A stretch of DNA of 64,000 nt from contig CAZAZX010000005.1 of the NCBI GenBank assembly GCA_964489885.1, positions 1-64,000 of the forward strand, read 5' to 3'. How positions within the stretch are numbered: the first letter of the stretch is position 1; each line of letters starts with the position of its first letter. The position numbers were made by a program, and so were the translations under genes. Positions 16,901-27,400 of the stretch are shown here, one piece after another. The notes beneath the pieces are model-generated. The model was not told the origin of the DNA and did not search any database. It saw only the letters and a program-made list of their open reading frames with translations. This DNA comes from CAKOTZ01 sp964489885 (lineage in GTDB: Bacteria; Bacillota; Clostridia; TANB77; CAG-508).

Positions 16901-18943
16901 ATTTTCTTTATAGTCTTCTACACTTCCACCTTCAAAAGATTTTACAGTAGTATATGTTATACCATCATATTTAAACTCTACATCATATTGTCCCATTGGA
17001 ACTTTGCTAAATACATAAGCTCCATCTTCATCAGTATAAACTGGATTAACTTTTGCTTCTGCTAATTCTGTTGTTCCATATTTATACAATGTTACTTTAA
17101 CATTTTGAACACCATCTTCTGTTGTTCCATCACTCTTTGTTCCAATAACATTGTCATAATTACTTTCTTTTCCTGTTTGAATATCTTCCCAAACAATACC
17201 AGCAATTTTCATTGTAAGTTTAATTCCATCATCATCATCGTCATCATCTTCAGGTGTTGGTATTGGAGGGTGATCATCGTCATCATCATCCCAATCTATT
17301 GGAATAGGAATTGGGAACCATCTTGTATGTGTTTTTGGCCATGTAATTCCTGGTGTTGGTGGTGTAACATTAGGTGTTTCTGGAATATTTGGAATTGGTG
17401 GCAATTCTGTTGTAGTAGTTGTTGTACGTGTTGTTAAAAGCACTAAATAGAATTTTTGTGCTTCAACCCCTGTAGTATGTGCCACTATTCTAAAGTTTGT
17501 TGGTATATCATGTGCTGACATTTGTCCATGTGGACATGCAATTTTTATTTCATGTACATTACCTGCTCCATCAATAGATCTTTGTGTTCTTCCACCTGGA
17601 CATCTTATTGTATCATGTTCAACTTTCCAATCAACATCATTATATTCACCTGTCATTATTGTATATTCAGCTGTATAGTTTTTATCATAATAAATCACTT
17701 CAATTTTAGAAATGCTTGTTACTCCCTTAATTGCCTTGCTGTCTAATACTATATTAAATTCTTCATCAGTATATGGATAGCTAAAGAATCCATCTAAACC
17801 TTCTGTACCATAGTCAGCGTCTCCCTCTGGTCTTTCTTTGTATGAATCTCTATGTTCTGCATCATAAGTTATTTTCCATGCAGATTGATTTATTATATTA
17901 CCATTTTGATCATATAGATTTATTTCTTGAATTCCACCAAATTCTACTTTAGGTCTACTTCCAACTTTTGCAAATCCTCTTTGGTAATGAATTGAATATG
18001 GTCCAGAAATATAGTACCCTGTTGGTTCATCACACGCAACTTTTTCTGCGTCTAAAACATAAGATGCTTTAAATCCTCCATCTGCTGCTAACCTTTCTTT
18101 GTATTCTTCAAAAGCCATCGCTTCTTCTGCAATATCATTCATTGGAACCTTTTCACCTTCATTATATATTGAAGACCATAGAGCATGTTGTACTTCTGAT
18201 TGTCCACTTTCATTATCTTTCCACAAACTTAAAATGTATGCCAAAAACCAATCTCCATCAACACCTGCTGTTCTTCTTTCTGATGCATTATATCTTGCTA
18301 ATGTTTTACTTTTTGTATTTTGTGTTCCTTCTGGTACTGAATATGTTTCCCCGTTTTTTACTTGAGATAATCTTACATTAAGTACATCTACAAATGTACT
18401 TTCTTCACCTGGTAATGGAGCGCCATGTTTACCACAAAATAAAGTTCTATCTCCATTATATTTATCAAAAGATATTATCTCTCCGTTTTTGATAGATGCT
18501 CCTGTTGGTTCTTCTATATGTTCAGTTACTTCTGTTTTAGTTTCTGTTGCCTGTGTTCCCCCAATCTTTTTAACATTTTGATTGTTAATTGTAATTGGTT
18601 TTATTGTTGAAGTCTCATTGTTATCCTTAGTGGTTTCAGTATTGATTTCAGTTGAATTTGTTGTTTGGTTTTTATTAGTTTTTGTAGCATCTGCAACTGT
18701 TCTTGCTATATCCTCAATAGAATTTAATTCTTCTTGTGATAAACCAGATTTACGTCTTGCATAATCTTCTAATGAACCTTCAATACTCTTTTGAACTCCA
18801 GATGAATCACCTTCAATTGCACCATTCAAGATATCTCTAATAGTTGATGAACTTATAAGTCTTGTTTCTGCACTACTAATTCCAATAGTCATTGATATTA
18901 CCATTACAATTGTAATTATTGTTACAAATATTTTTTTTCTCAT
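13985..18943 (-). CDS. Giant surface protein A1: thioester-type adhesin, SdrD_B-like repeats, PPTG tail
   Basis: A 1652-residue secreted, wall- or membrane-anchored protein. It has a signal peptide (residues 1-25), a Thr/Asn-rich spacer, then a thioester-type head (about 155-500) with Cys170 in LFCGKHGAPLPG and Gln252 in EVQHALW, matching the Cys and [TS]QxA[IL]W motifs of Gram-positive thioester domains that bind host targets covalently. A Pro/Asp linker with runs of six or seven Asp follows. Two SdrD_B-like Ig domains begin at KIAGIVWED and NLNGTVWED. The end is APPTGANKS, a membrane segment and RRKTIKK, resembling an xPxTG sorting signal. It is the second gene of the B1-A1 unit: AGGAGGTGG sits in the 15-base gap after B1. 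It has no frame break and no in-frame CGG. Confidence 0.82.
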   Translation of the reverse strand: MRKKIFVTIITIVMVISMTIGISSAETRLISSSTIRDILNGAIEGDSSGVQKSIEGSLEDYARRKSGLSQEELNSIEDIARTVADATKTNKNQTTNSTEINTETTKDNNETSTIKPITINNQNVKKIGGTQATETKTEVTEHIEEPTGASIKNGEIISFDKYNGDRTLFCGKHGAPLPGEESTFVDVLNVRLSQVKNGETYSVPEGTQNTKSKTLARYNASERRTAGVDGDWFLAYILSLWKDNESGQSEVQHALWSSIYNEGEKVPMNDIAEEAMAFEEYKERLAADGGFKASYVLDAEKVACDEPTGYYISGPYSIHYQRGFAKVGSRPKVEFGGIQEINLYDQNGNIINQSAWKITYDAEHRDSYKERPEGDADYGTEGLDGFFSYPYTDEEFNIVLDSKAIKGVTSISKIEVIYYDKNYTAEYTIMTGEYNDVDWKVEHDTIRCPGGRTQRSIDGAGNVHEIKIACPHGQMSAHDIPTNFRIVAHTTGVEAQKFYLVLLTTRTTTTTTELPPIPNIPETPNVTPPTPGITWPKTHTRWFPIPIPIDWDDDDDDHPPIPTPEDDDDDDDGIKLTMKIAGIVWEDIQTGKESNYDNVIGTKSDGTTEDGVQNVKVTLYKYGTTELAEAKVNPVYTDEDGAYVFSKVPMGQYDVEFKYDGITYTTVKSFEGGSVEDYKENPNDDKYRINSKAEEVAEDRTNFNAKFYEITGDSSKASTEGKTYGLARDVNGNVTVNLEYANKDGVSKLLTADDKGYTKPEFEFAVKTSSQGIKYPFKERYVNDVNDKKIDNKMYEANYPYMLYVNLGLKKRQTADFAVMKDVSSATVTINKKQLDYKYATKKDKLESGEDVFNIKVKKQENIFYNRSIYTSDYNYRIDDYKENTKNVSSDELKGITSTKTLDDELKIFVTYFMTVRNQSGLPSGTINELVDYYDSTYNVINSDVIIPIQNANGQEENKVVAQQSHYITSTGKTGNITWKSTEKYGNENLYDKYDSMYTTDLENVILQPNEDMYIYVTFEVDKTKDGNRDLMIGTLSNPDLANKNNFVEINSFTVLENGATSKQQVYGQVDMDSAPGNLNPYDEKTKEDDSDSAPTISIHIEKGMERNLNGTVWEDKRSETLSTGQKVGNGLMDDKENRVNGVTVQLIELVDGVDENGNKKQFEYIWQEMSSSEGKYEYVNNQGAVMSGTRGNVEEGTVEAKPGEYLFKNYIPGNYIVRFKYGDTEKTILPENNNGVSYNGQDYKSTAYQQGNNLDKEWYDLSDEKLNSTRMSDAKDNKGRRLDVINYSKVMKNSIAEVLYSTERDFENKNDLLQQLKDNTWMYADTAKIKVEVEKDKTEASGFETFNYDIPNIDFGVEQRPVNNMELSKEIKNIIVTASNGDVLINKEQGLIKNVNWVKNSENSQGKVNIYMDEEVMQGAKIQIDYVITVKNTGEVDSIGEDGVGETYYTGKVSNDRIVTTSYDKIIDYVDNSLVFKAEDNPDWKLIEKTELGNKDNMVANGYLSKSVKFERKTTQNGELVPVPVSQIIVNEKLSTVQLVPEIVNKNQCSDKVELTLTKTISSADDKDDLAYDNMAELVQFTNLVGRKGNIPGNQSPDEKPAESDSDYTETVIIAPPTGANKSQTYLLVVSAILVLIGGTVYFVRRKTIKK

Positions 18944-18958
18944 TTACAGCGCCACCTC

Positions 18959-21900
18959 CTAATTATAATACCTTGCATTTTTCTTCCTTAGTATGTTAAC
19001 TGTATATGCTAGTGCAATTAATCCTATTATTAATGCACATGTGTATGTTACTGCTTTACCTGTTTTAATTGTAACAACTAAATCTGCAGAACTCATATCA
19101 TCTTCTCCTTGAGCCTGATTCTTAACTGTTGAATCTTGATCAGTTATTCCTAACTCATTATATTCTTCATATATTTCAGCTAAGTTACTTATAATTGAAC
19201 TATTTGTATCTGATACTTTGTTTGTTAAAACTAATGTTATCTCTTTGCTTTCACCTGGATTAATTAGTTGATTTGCAAGTTCTTTACTATATAAGTTTCC
19301 ATCATTTCCTGCATACCAATTTGAGTTCAAGTTTGAATTAAAGTTCATTTCTTTTGGCATATAATCTACAATGTTTGTAGCATAACCTGCAACATTTCCT
19401 TCGTTTGTTACTTTAATTTTGTATTCTGCAATTACTGTAGAACCAACCATTTTCTTTGCTGTAATATCTACTTTTCCAACTTTTGCATCATTATAGTCAA
19501 ATGTTTTTATACCTTCTTTGTTTTGTAATGTAACTTTTGTAATGTATTTATCCAATTTTAAATCAAATTTCTTTGAATTTACTAAGCCCATATCTATGTT
19601 CGCATAACTTGAATTATTTAAGTTAATAGTGTCTGTTATTGCTGCCATTTTTTCTTGTCCATTTAGAGTTACTTTACTTGCAATAACATCTGAATTTAAG
19701 TTATCTGCTACACCTGTTTTTTTGTAATCTGTTAATGTATATATTTGATTGTCATAATAGAATACTACTATATAATTTCCATTTTCTAGATTTTCAAATA
19801 CATAGCTACCATCTTTTGCTGTTGCCGTTTTCTTTTCAGCTCCTGTATCTTTATCTTTAGCAATTTCTCCTGTTGAAGCATTTGCAAGCATTACATTTAT
19901 GCCTTCTAGAAGTGGTTCATCGCTTTCTCTTGCTCCATTTGCATTTGAATCAATCCATGCAGTACCTCTTATTCTATATGTTTTATTTGCAGTGTTATCT
20001 GTTGAATTACTGCTTCCATTTCCACCATTATTTCCATTTGTTCCAGGTGGGTTTGGTAATACTGCTGATTGTTCAATACGTGTAACTAAACTTTCTGTCT
20101 GTATTCCCTCAACATTTTCTCCTGTCAATGTAGCATAATTATATATTGTAACTTCATTTTGGTCATTTGGTAAATTTTTAGCTTGAGCTGCTATACTTAA
20201 TGTTATTTGTTCATCTGGTTTTATATTTGTTGTTAAACTTACTTTGTTATTATATTCTTTTAATTCCTGTGAATCATCACTATCTGTTGTTATGTAATTA
20301 CCTTTTAGAAATCTTAATTCATTTGGTAATACATCTTCTATTTTTACGCTACTTGCTGTATTCTTTCCAACATTTTTTACTTTAATTGTGTATGTAATGT
20401 TATCTTCTTCTGATATATACTCTTTAGTAGCATCATTTGAAATTGTAACTTCTAATTTTGGTTTTGCAACAGTATTTATTGTTTCTGCTGACATAAACTT
20501 CGTATTATTATCTGCACTAACTGCTGTTTGAGATATAATTTCTTTTTCGTATTTTCCTTCATCTAATTTATTTACTATTCCAGTGAATTTTATTTTTTTA
20601 CTTTCATTTGCTTCTAAATCTCCCAAATTCCATGTTACAGTATTTGTACTTGTATCTAATTTAGTTTCTGTTCCATTTTCCCAATTAGAAGTTTCTTCAT
20701 TATATTTTAAAATATTGGCTTGTTTAAATGTTAATCCATTTGGAACTTCTTTTTGTGCAATAACATTTGTCAATTTCTCATTGCTTTTATTTGTAATTGT
20801 TGTTGTATAAGAAAGTTCATCGCCCTCTTCTAAGCTAATACTTTTATCTACACTTGGTTTTTCTTCAACTTTAAATGAAGTACTTTCAATTTTTATTTCA
20901 CTAGATTGATCAGATAATGGTTTTTCAAGTCCTTTTGCATAAACATTTACTTCATTAATTGTTTTTATTTCTGGCATAGTTTTTATTTCATCACGAGATA
21001 AAATTTCATAAGTGCCATTATTTTCTTCTCCATATTGTTCCATGTAGTATTTTCCAGTTTCTTCATCATAGCTAAATCCTGGTGTTCCTTGATAATATTC
21101 ATAAATTGTTTTTGGAACATTTTGAACTTCTAAATAGAAATCTTGAATTGCTGTCATTCCTACATCAATAGTTCCAATATTCATATCAATATATTCTTTT
21201 TTAGTTGATTCATCTATTTTTGTTGCTGGATAAATATATCCGCTTGAAACTTCTCCATAGTCACCTGAACCTTCTTGATATTCTGTGTACTTTGTATATT
21301 TAGGTATAAATTCTCTTAAAATTACATTTTCAAGTGGTGTACTACCTGTATTCTCGATATAAACTTTCATTTTAAATATTTGTCCTTCTTTAACTGTGTT
21401 ATATGGTGAGAATGCAATTTGATATGCGGATAATTTAGGCCCATCTCCTGTTGATAATCCAACTACATCAGCACTTGCTTTTTCTTGTTCTTTTCCAACA
21501 TCTGTATTATTTGTAAAGAATGCTTCAAAAGAACCATATAAGCTATTTCCATATTCTAAATTTGCAGGGATTTCAAAATCATATGTAAAATCTATAGTTT
21601 CTCCATTTTTCATTTGATAATCCTTTAATACTATCAAATAAGATTTTATTTTTGATAAGTCTTGTGGTTCTAATATCCATTTATTGTTATCATCATTTAA
21701 ATCCTTTGTTGCTTCACCATTTTCTGAATAGTAAATAGCTACTTTATCTTCTGAAATTCCATTTGCAACAAGTTTAGATTTTAATAAACTATCTACTGTT
21801 GTTCCTAACTCTTCGTTAGAATTTACATCTCTATTTCCTTTAAATGGAATTCTTCCAATTGCAACAACATCGCTACATATATTTCCTGTGTTATTCACTA

Positions 21901-24152
21901 ATTTAACATTCATTTTTGCAATCTTTGCATCTGCAAAAATTTCTATTTTGTCTGTTACTTTTCCTTGATTAATAGATGTTGCAATTTTTCCTGTATTTTC
22001 GTAATTTGAAATGCTACTTACTGCAATCATTCCTACTGGTGTTGAATATGAAATATTTGCTTGTGATGTACCTAAAACCTGTTCTCCAACAACTACACTG
22101 CTTGCATAAGCTATAGCATTAGGATTAGAATAATATAAATTAACTGTGTCATCTTTGCTAGGTGTTAATAATTTTGCTTTAATATCTGTATTTAATACAA
22201 TATTTGTTCCTTTTGAAAATGTACCAGTACTAAATCCATTTTGAGTTCCCTGTAGTGTTACTTTTAATAAAAGTTTACCATCTTGATTTAATTTTTCTAT
22301 ATTTTGAATTTGTAAGCCCTCATCATATAATATATTAGCAGATTTAACTGTAACATCTTCAATATACTCTGGCATTTCTATGAAAAATGTTGGATTTTCA
22401 TAAAGATCAGAATTTTCTCTATTGTTATCAAGAGATATACTCATTTCAACATCTTCATTCATAACTATAGTAGATAAATTTGTTCTATTTAATGTAATAT
22501 TTGCATTTGTATTAGTTTCTTCTAAATTATATGAAATTGTGTTTTCATTAATTTTTTCTTCTAATTTTGTAAATCCTTTTAAGTCATTTTTTGAATATGG
22601 AATATCAGCTTTAATTGATTTTGTATTATTAATATACAATATTCCAGCATTTTGTGGTTTAGATGTTTCAATAACAACTTTAGTTGTATCTTCTGGATAA
22701 GTAACTAGGTAGTTACCATTTTCATCTGTTTTAGTTGAACTATCAATTTGTGCAATTAAATTTCCTAATTGATTATAAATTTTTATAATTCCATCTGTTC
22801 CTAAGATTTTTTCAAAATTATTTTTACTTATAGTTGTTTTTAAATAATGTGCATAATTTTCAATTGAATATTGGTTTGAGTTTTGATCAACAAAATATGT
22901 TGAATTATCTTTTATATTTATTTTATTTGCTATATCTTTATTTAAAATATCAATTCTTAATTGTGTATTATATTTAGTTTCATATTTTTTGTCTTCCATT
23001 CCAGCATTAGCATATATTTTACCTTTATTTATATTTTGTTTATTTGTAGCTAACTCTAAAACAACTGAATCTCCCTTTTTATCTTTAACTTCAATTTCTT
23101 TGTTTGAAGAAACATTTAGCTCTTTTTCTTCTTCTCCTGTATATTCAATTAATTTTGCACTTGCATTTGAAACAATACTAGTATTTGTAATTAATCCTGG
23201 ATAAACATAAGTTATTAAGTATTCATCTTGTCCATTTGCTATATTTACTTTATCATCTTTTACTGTATTTTCAACATTTATATTTAATACAGATTTTTCC
23301 TCATCATATTTGATTTGGCTATCTTCATAAAATACATTAGCTTCTGTTTGCCCATTTGTCATTTCTGTACTTTTTAAAACAGCATTAACACTCTCAGGTT
23401 TTGTCCCATTTAATGTTGGGACTTTGACCTCAAGTGTTGTTTGTTTAATAGGCAAATTGTTTTTATTATTTATAGTATTAAGTTTAGCACTTAATCTAAC
23501 TAAAGTTTTATTTTCTCCATTTACTTGGTAAGTAAAATATGAATTTAATTCTTGATCCAATTGAAGTTCATTTTCTCCAGTAAATTTAACATTAACAGTA
23601 ACATCTTTTTCTATTTGTTGCTCTTCTCCCTTGCTATTTACATATATTGCTTTTAATGTTATTTTACTATCTTTATTTAATTCATTTAAACTAATTTTAT
23701 TTTCAAATTTAGTACCAATTTTTGCAATAATAGAATATGTATTCTCTCCTAATTGTTTTAATAAAATCTGTTCATTTTCTGTGTTTTGAATTATTTGACT
23801 ATCATCAATTAGTTCTTCAATAGAATAATTTCTGCCTGCAAATTCAATTTCTGCATTTTTTAGATATCCATCTTTTACAGATAAATCCATATACAATTCT
23901 TGTGGTTCGCCATTTACATCCTGTACAAGATAGTGTGTATTTTTATTATCCTGTTTGAAGTAAGAATCAAATTTTACATTTTTATTTAAGGTATCTTCTG
24001 TTCCGAGAATCTAAATTAATTCCTGCAGTTGCTGCCATTACTTCTTGACCCATTATAAAAAAGTCTCCAGAAGTTAATGCAAATATAGTTAGTGTTGCAA
24101 TTATGGCATTTATAATTCTAGTTTTAGTTAAACTACTCCTCTTTTTTTGCAT
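18959..24152 (-). CDS. Giant surface protein B1: DUF11-like repeats and SdrD_B-like domain, +1 shift at CGG
   Basis: About 1730 residues when the frame is restored. The start at 24152 has GGGAGGT seven bases upstream and encodes a signal segment (KTRIINAIIATLTIFALTSG). After residues NLDS the reading frame is broken at an in-frame CGG (24003-24005). Skipping the C gives GTEDTLNKN, which aligns with QTEDTLNKN in B2. The total length is then a whole number of codons. The body contains shared N-terminal modules, DUF11-like domains (for example TNKSNEKLTNVIAQKEVPNG and KPKLEVTISND), a Gly/Asn linker and one SdrD_B-like domain (IRGTAWIDSNANG). The end is VVTIKTG, a membrane segment and LRKKNARYYN. 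It is the first gene of the B1-A1 unit. Confidence 0.8.
24003..24005 (-). other. CGG frame-break site in B1
   Basis: Minus-strand context TCT CGG AAC AGA. Reading TCT, skipping C, then GGA ACA GAA restores the conserved TEDTLNKN segment found in paralogues B2 and B3. Confidence 0.8.
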
Positions 24153-24218
24153 ACTTTTTACCTCCCAAGTTTAAATATATTATATTTTATTATACAATAT
24201 TTTACATACCTACTTAAT

Positions 24219-24247
24219 ATTATACATTCTTATGTAAACTTTTTCAA
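24219..24247 (-). promoter_or_regulatory. Probable promoter of the B1-A1 unit
   Basis: On the minus strand TTGAAA (24242-24247) and TATAAT (24219-24224) with a 17-base spacer, about 60 bases before the B1 start codon. A TTTTTCAA/TTGAAAAA inverted repeat overlaps the -35 region. Confidence 0.65.
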
Positions 24248-24374
24248 TACTTTTTGAAAAATTTGTCATTTTTTATGTTTACTTAAGCGGTATTGACAGC
24301 TTTTTTATCAAATTTTTCAATACACATTTCATTCTATTTTGTTAATATTTATTAACATTTATAATCAAAACCAT

Positions 24375-24447
24375 AACCTGACCCACCAGCACAGCTAAAG
24401 TCTGAGTGAAGTATAAAGAAATCTTATCGCTTTCGCACATAAAAAAT
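24375..24447. repeat. 70-base intergenic repeat, copy 1
   Basis: Begins AACCTGACCCACCAGCA and continues GCTAAAG, GAGTG and GCTTTCGCA. A second copy in the same orientation lies at 52144-52215 with scattered differences. This copy has partly lost the palindrome seen in the other. Confidence 0.65.
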
Positions 24448-24449
24448 AA

Positions 24450-24476
24450 GCAACCCAATAATATGAGTTGCCTATT
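24450..24476 (-). terminator. Terminator of A2
   Basis: On the minus strand ATAGGCAAC and GTTGCTTAT form a stem around an ATATTATT-type loop, followed by TTTTTTAT. Confidence 0.65.
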
Positions 24477-24482
24477 TTTATT

Positions 24483-27400
24483 CTATTTGCCTAAAATTTT
24501 TCGTTTTATAAAATATACTGTTCCTCCTATTGTTGCTAACACTGCAGCAATTATCAATAAATATATTGTTGATTTATTTGCACCTGTAGGTGGTGTAATT
24601 ACAATTGTCTCTGTATAATCTGCATCTTTTTCTCCTGGTTTTTTATTAGGATCTTGGTTTCCAGGTACATATCCCCTTCTACCTACATCATTTGTAAACT
24701 GAATTATTTCTGCCATATTATCATAAGTTAGGTCATCATCATGATCTGCTGATGAAATAGTTTTTGTTAAAGTCAAATAAACTGGTGTTTTGCTTTCATC
24801 ACCTGGTTTTAATTTTTGATCTTTTAGTGCTTCTGTAACAAGAATTTGAGTGATTGATACTTCTTTTAATTTGCCATCTCTTGTTTCCATTCTTGCATAT
24901 TTAATTTTACTATCTAAATATCCATTATTCTCATTCTGCATATTTTCTACGCTACCTAAATCTGTATTTTCGATTAACTCCCAATCTGGATTTAATTCTT
25001 TCTTGAATACTAGGTTATTATCAGCAAAGTCTATAATCTTATCATAAGATGTTTCAACAATTTTATCTGAACTACTTACTTCACCTGTATAGTATGTTAA
25101 TCCAACACTATTTTCTTTTGATCCTATTGTATCAATTTCGCCAGTATTTTTAACTTTAATTCTGTATGTTATTTCTATTTTTGCACCCTGCATAAGCTCT
25201 TGATCCATATAAATTTGGATTTTTCCTTTCAAATCTTTTGTATTTCTTTGCCAACTTACATTCTTTCTTATACCTTTTTCTGTATCAACTATTACTTCTC
25301 CGTCAGCTGTTGTAAATTTGATTCCTACAATTTCTTTTGTTAGATTCATATCATTTTTAGGTCTTTTTTCTAAGCCAAAGTCTATGTTTTTAATAGTATA
25401 ATCATAATTTGATTGTCCATCAGCCTCTGTTCTATCATATTCTACTTCGACTTTTAGTTTTGCTGTGTCTGCATGCATCGATGTTTTTTCCTCTAATTCT
25501 TTTAATACATTTTTATTTTTGCTATTTGGATAGTCCAAAATTTCTGCAATTTTATTTTTCATTACCTTTGAATAATTAATTACATCTAATCTCCTTTTCT
25601 CATTATCTTTAGCATCAGACATTCTAGTGTCATTTAAATCTGCTCTTGATAAATCATACCACTCTGTTTCCAAATTTTGACCTAATTGATACGTTGTAGA
25701 TTTATAATCATGTCCATTGTATGAAACTCCATCATTCTTTTCTGGTAAAACTGTACTATCATCAGAGCCATATATAAACCTTACTCTATAATTTCCTGGA
25801 ATATAATTTTCAAACTCATATTCACCTGTGCCTACATTTTTTGTTCCAGCTTTAGCAGTTCCTCTTGTTCCACTTTTTACACTTCCGCTACTATCTATAT
25901 ACATATATCCATTTTCGCTTGTTTTCATTTCTTGCCAAATATATTCATAATCATCGCCTCCTGGATTATCTATAACTTCGATTAATTGAACTATAACCCC
26001 ATTAATAGCCTTTTCTGATGCATCCATTAGACCATCCCCAACTATTTGTCCAGTAGAAAGTTTTTTTGTTCTTTCATCTTCCCAAACTTTTCCATTTAGT
26101 GATCTCTTTTCAGTCGTTTGCTTTATGTTAATACTTGGCGCTGAGTCTGAATCATCTTCCTTAGTATTATCATCATCAAGTGGATTATAATTTCCTGGTG
26201 CTGAATCCTTATCTACTTGTCCATAAATTTGGTCTTTTGATTGTGCACCACCTTCAAGTGCTGTAAAGTTATTAATTTCTATGAAGTTACTCTTTTCGCC
26301 TGTTTTAATACTTCTTTCGTTATCTTTTTGAACCTCAAATGTAACATAAACATTTACATCTTCGCCTGGTTGCAAAATTAAATCTGCTAAACTTTGAGTA
26401 TACATAGATTTTAATCCCTTCAATCCTGTTTCTGGGAAATTTTGATCATATTTTCCCTTATCACTCCATACAACATCTCCAATTTTGCCTGTAGAAGTTA
26501 TATAGAATGAATGTTGAGCTACAATTTTTTCAGGATTTTCTTTTCCATTTGCATCCTGAATTGGTAATTTAACATCTTCGCTTACTAAATTATATGTTTC
26601 ATCATAATAATCTACTAATTCATTGATTGTTCCAGCTAATACTCCTGATTGATTTCTAATCTTCATGTAATATGTTACAAATACTTTTAATTCTTGATCT
26701 TCTGTTTTCGTTCCATGGATTATGCTTCCAGTTGGGTTGTCGATTCCTCTATCACTATTTTTATAATCTTCAATTCTGAAATTATAATCTGACTCATATA
26801 TTGCTCTATTGTATTTCATATTTTTATAGTCATTTTGTTTTTTAATGTTAATATCAAATCCATCAATATTTTGTCTTGCATTATATGTATAATTCAATTG
26901 TTTTTTGTTAATTGTTAAAGTTGCTGAACCTACATCTTTCATTAAAGCAAAGTCTGCAGTTTCCCTTTTCTTTAATCCTAAATTAATATATAGCATATAT
27001 GGATAATTTGCTTCATAAGTTAAATTATCTATCTTTTTGTCATTTATATCATTTACATATCTTTCTTTAAATGGATATGCAATTCCTTCATTTGATGTTT
27101 TTACAGTAAATTTAAATCCATCTTTTAAACTTCCATCGCTGTTTGATGTTATTAATTTTGAAACACCATCTCTAGTTTTATATTCTAAATCTACTGTCTT
27201 ATTTCCACTTGCATCTCTTGCCACACCATAAGTTCTTCCACTTTCTACAACCTTACTTGTATCCCCTGTTATTTCTGCAAATTTTGCGTTAAATGCAGCT
27301 CTATCTTCTGGTAGTTCTTCAACTTTTGAATTTATTCTATACTTGTCGTCTTCTGGTTTTTCTTTATAGTCTTCTAAACTTCCACCTTCAAATGCTTTAA

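Larger units (their letters stand above)
24153..24482. other. Intergenic region between A2 and B1
   Basis: Holds the B1 promoter, a 70-base repeat shared with 52144-52215, and the A2 terminator. No coding frame supported. Confidence 0.6.

Noticed and set aside
17105..17437. Plus-strand frame opposite the A1 linker, rich in Cys and Trp
   Set aside because: It is the antisense of the poly-Asp/Pro coding repeat and has no start signals.
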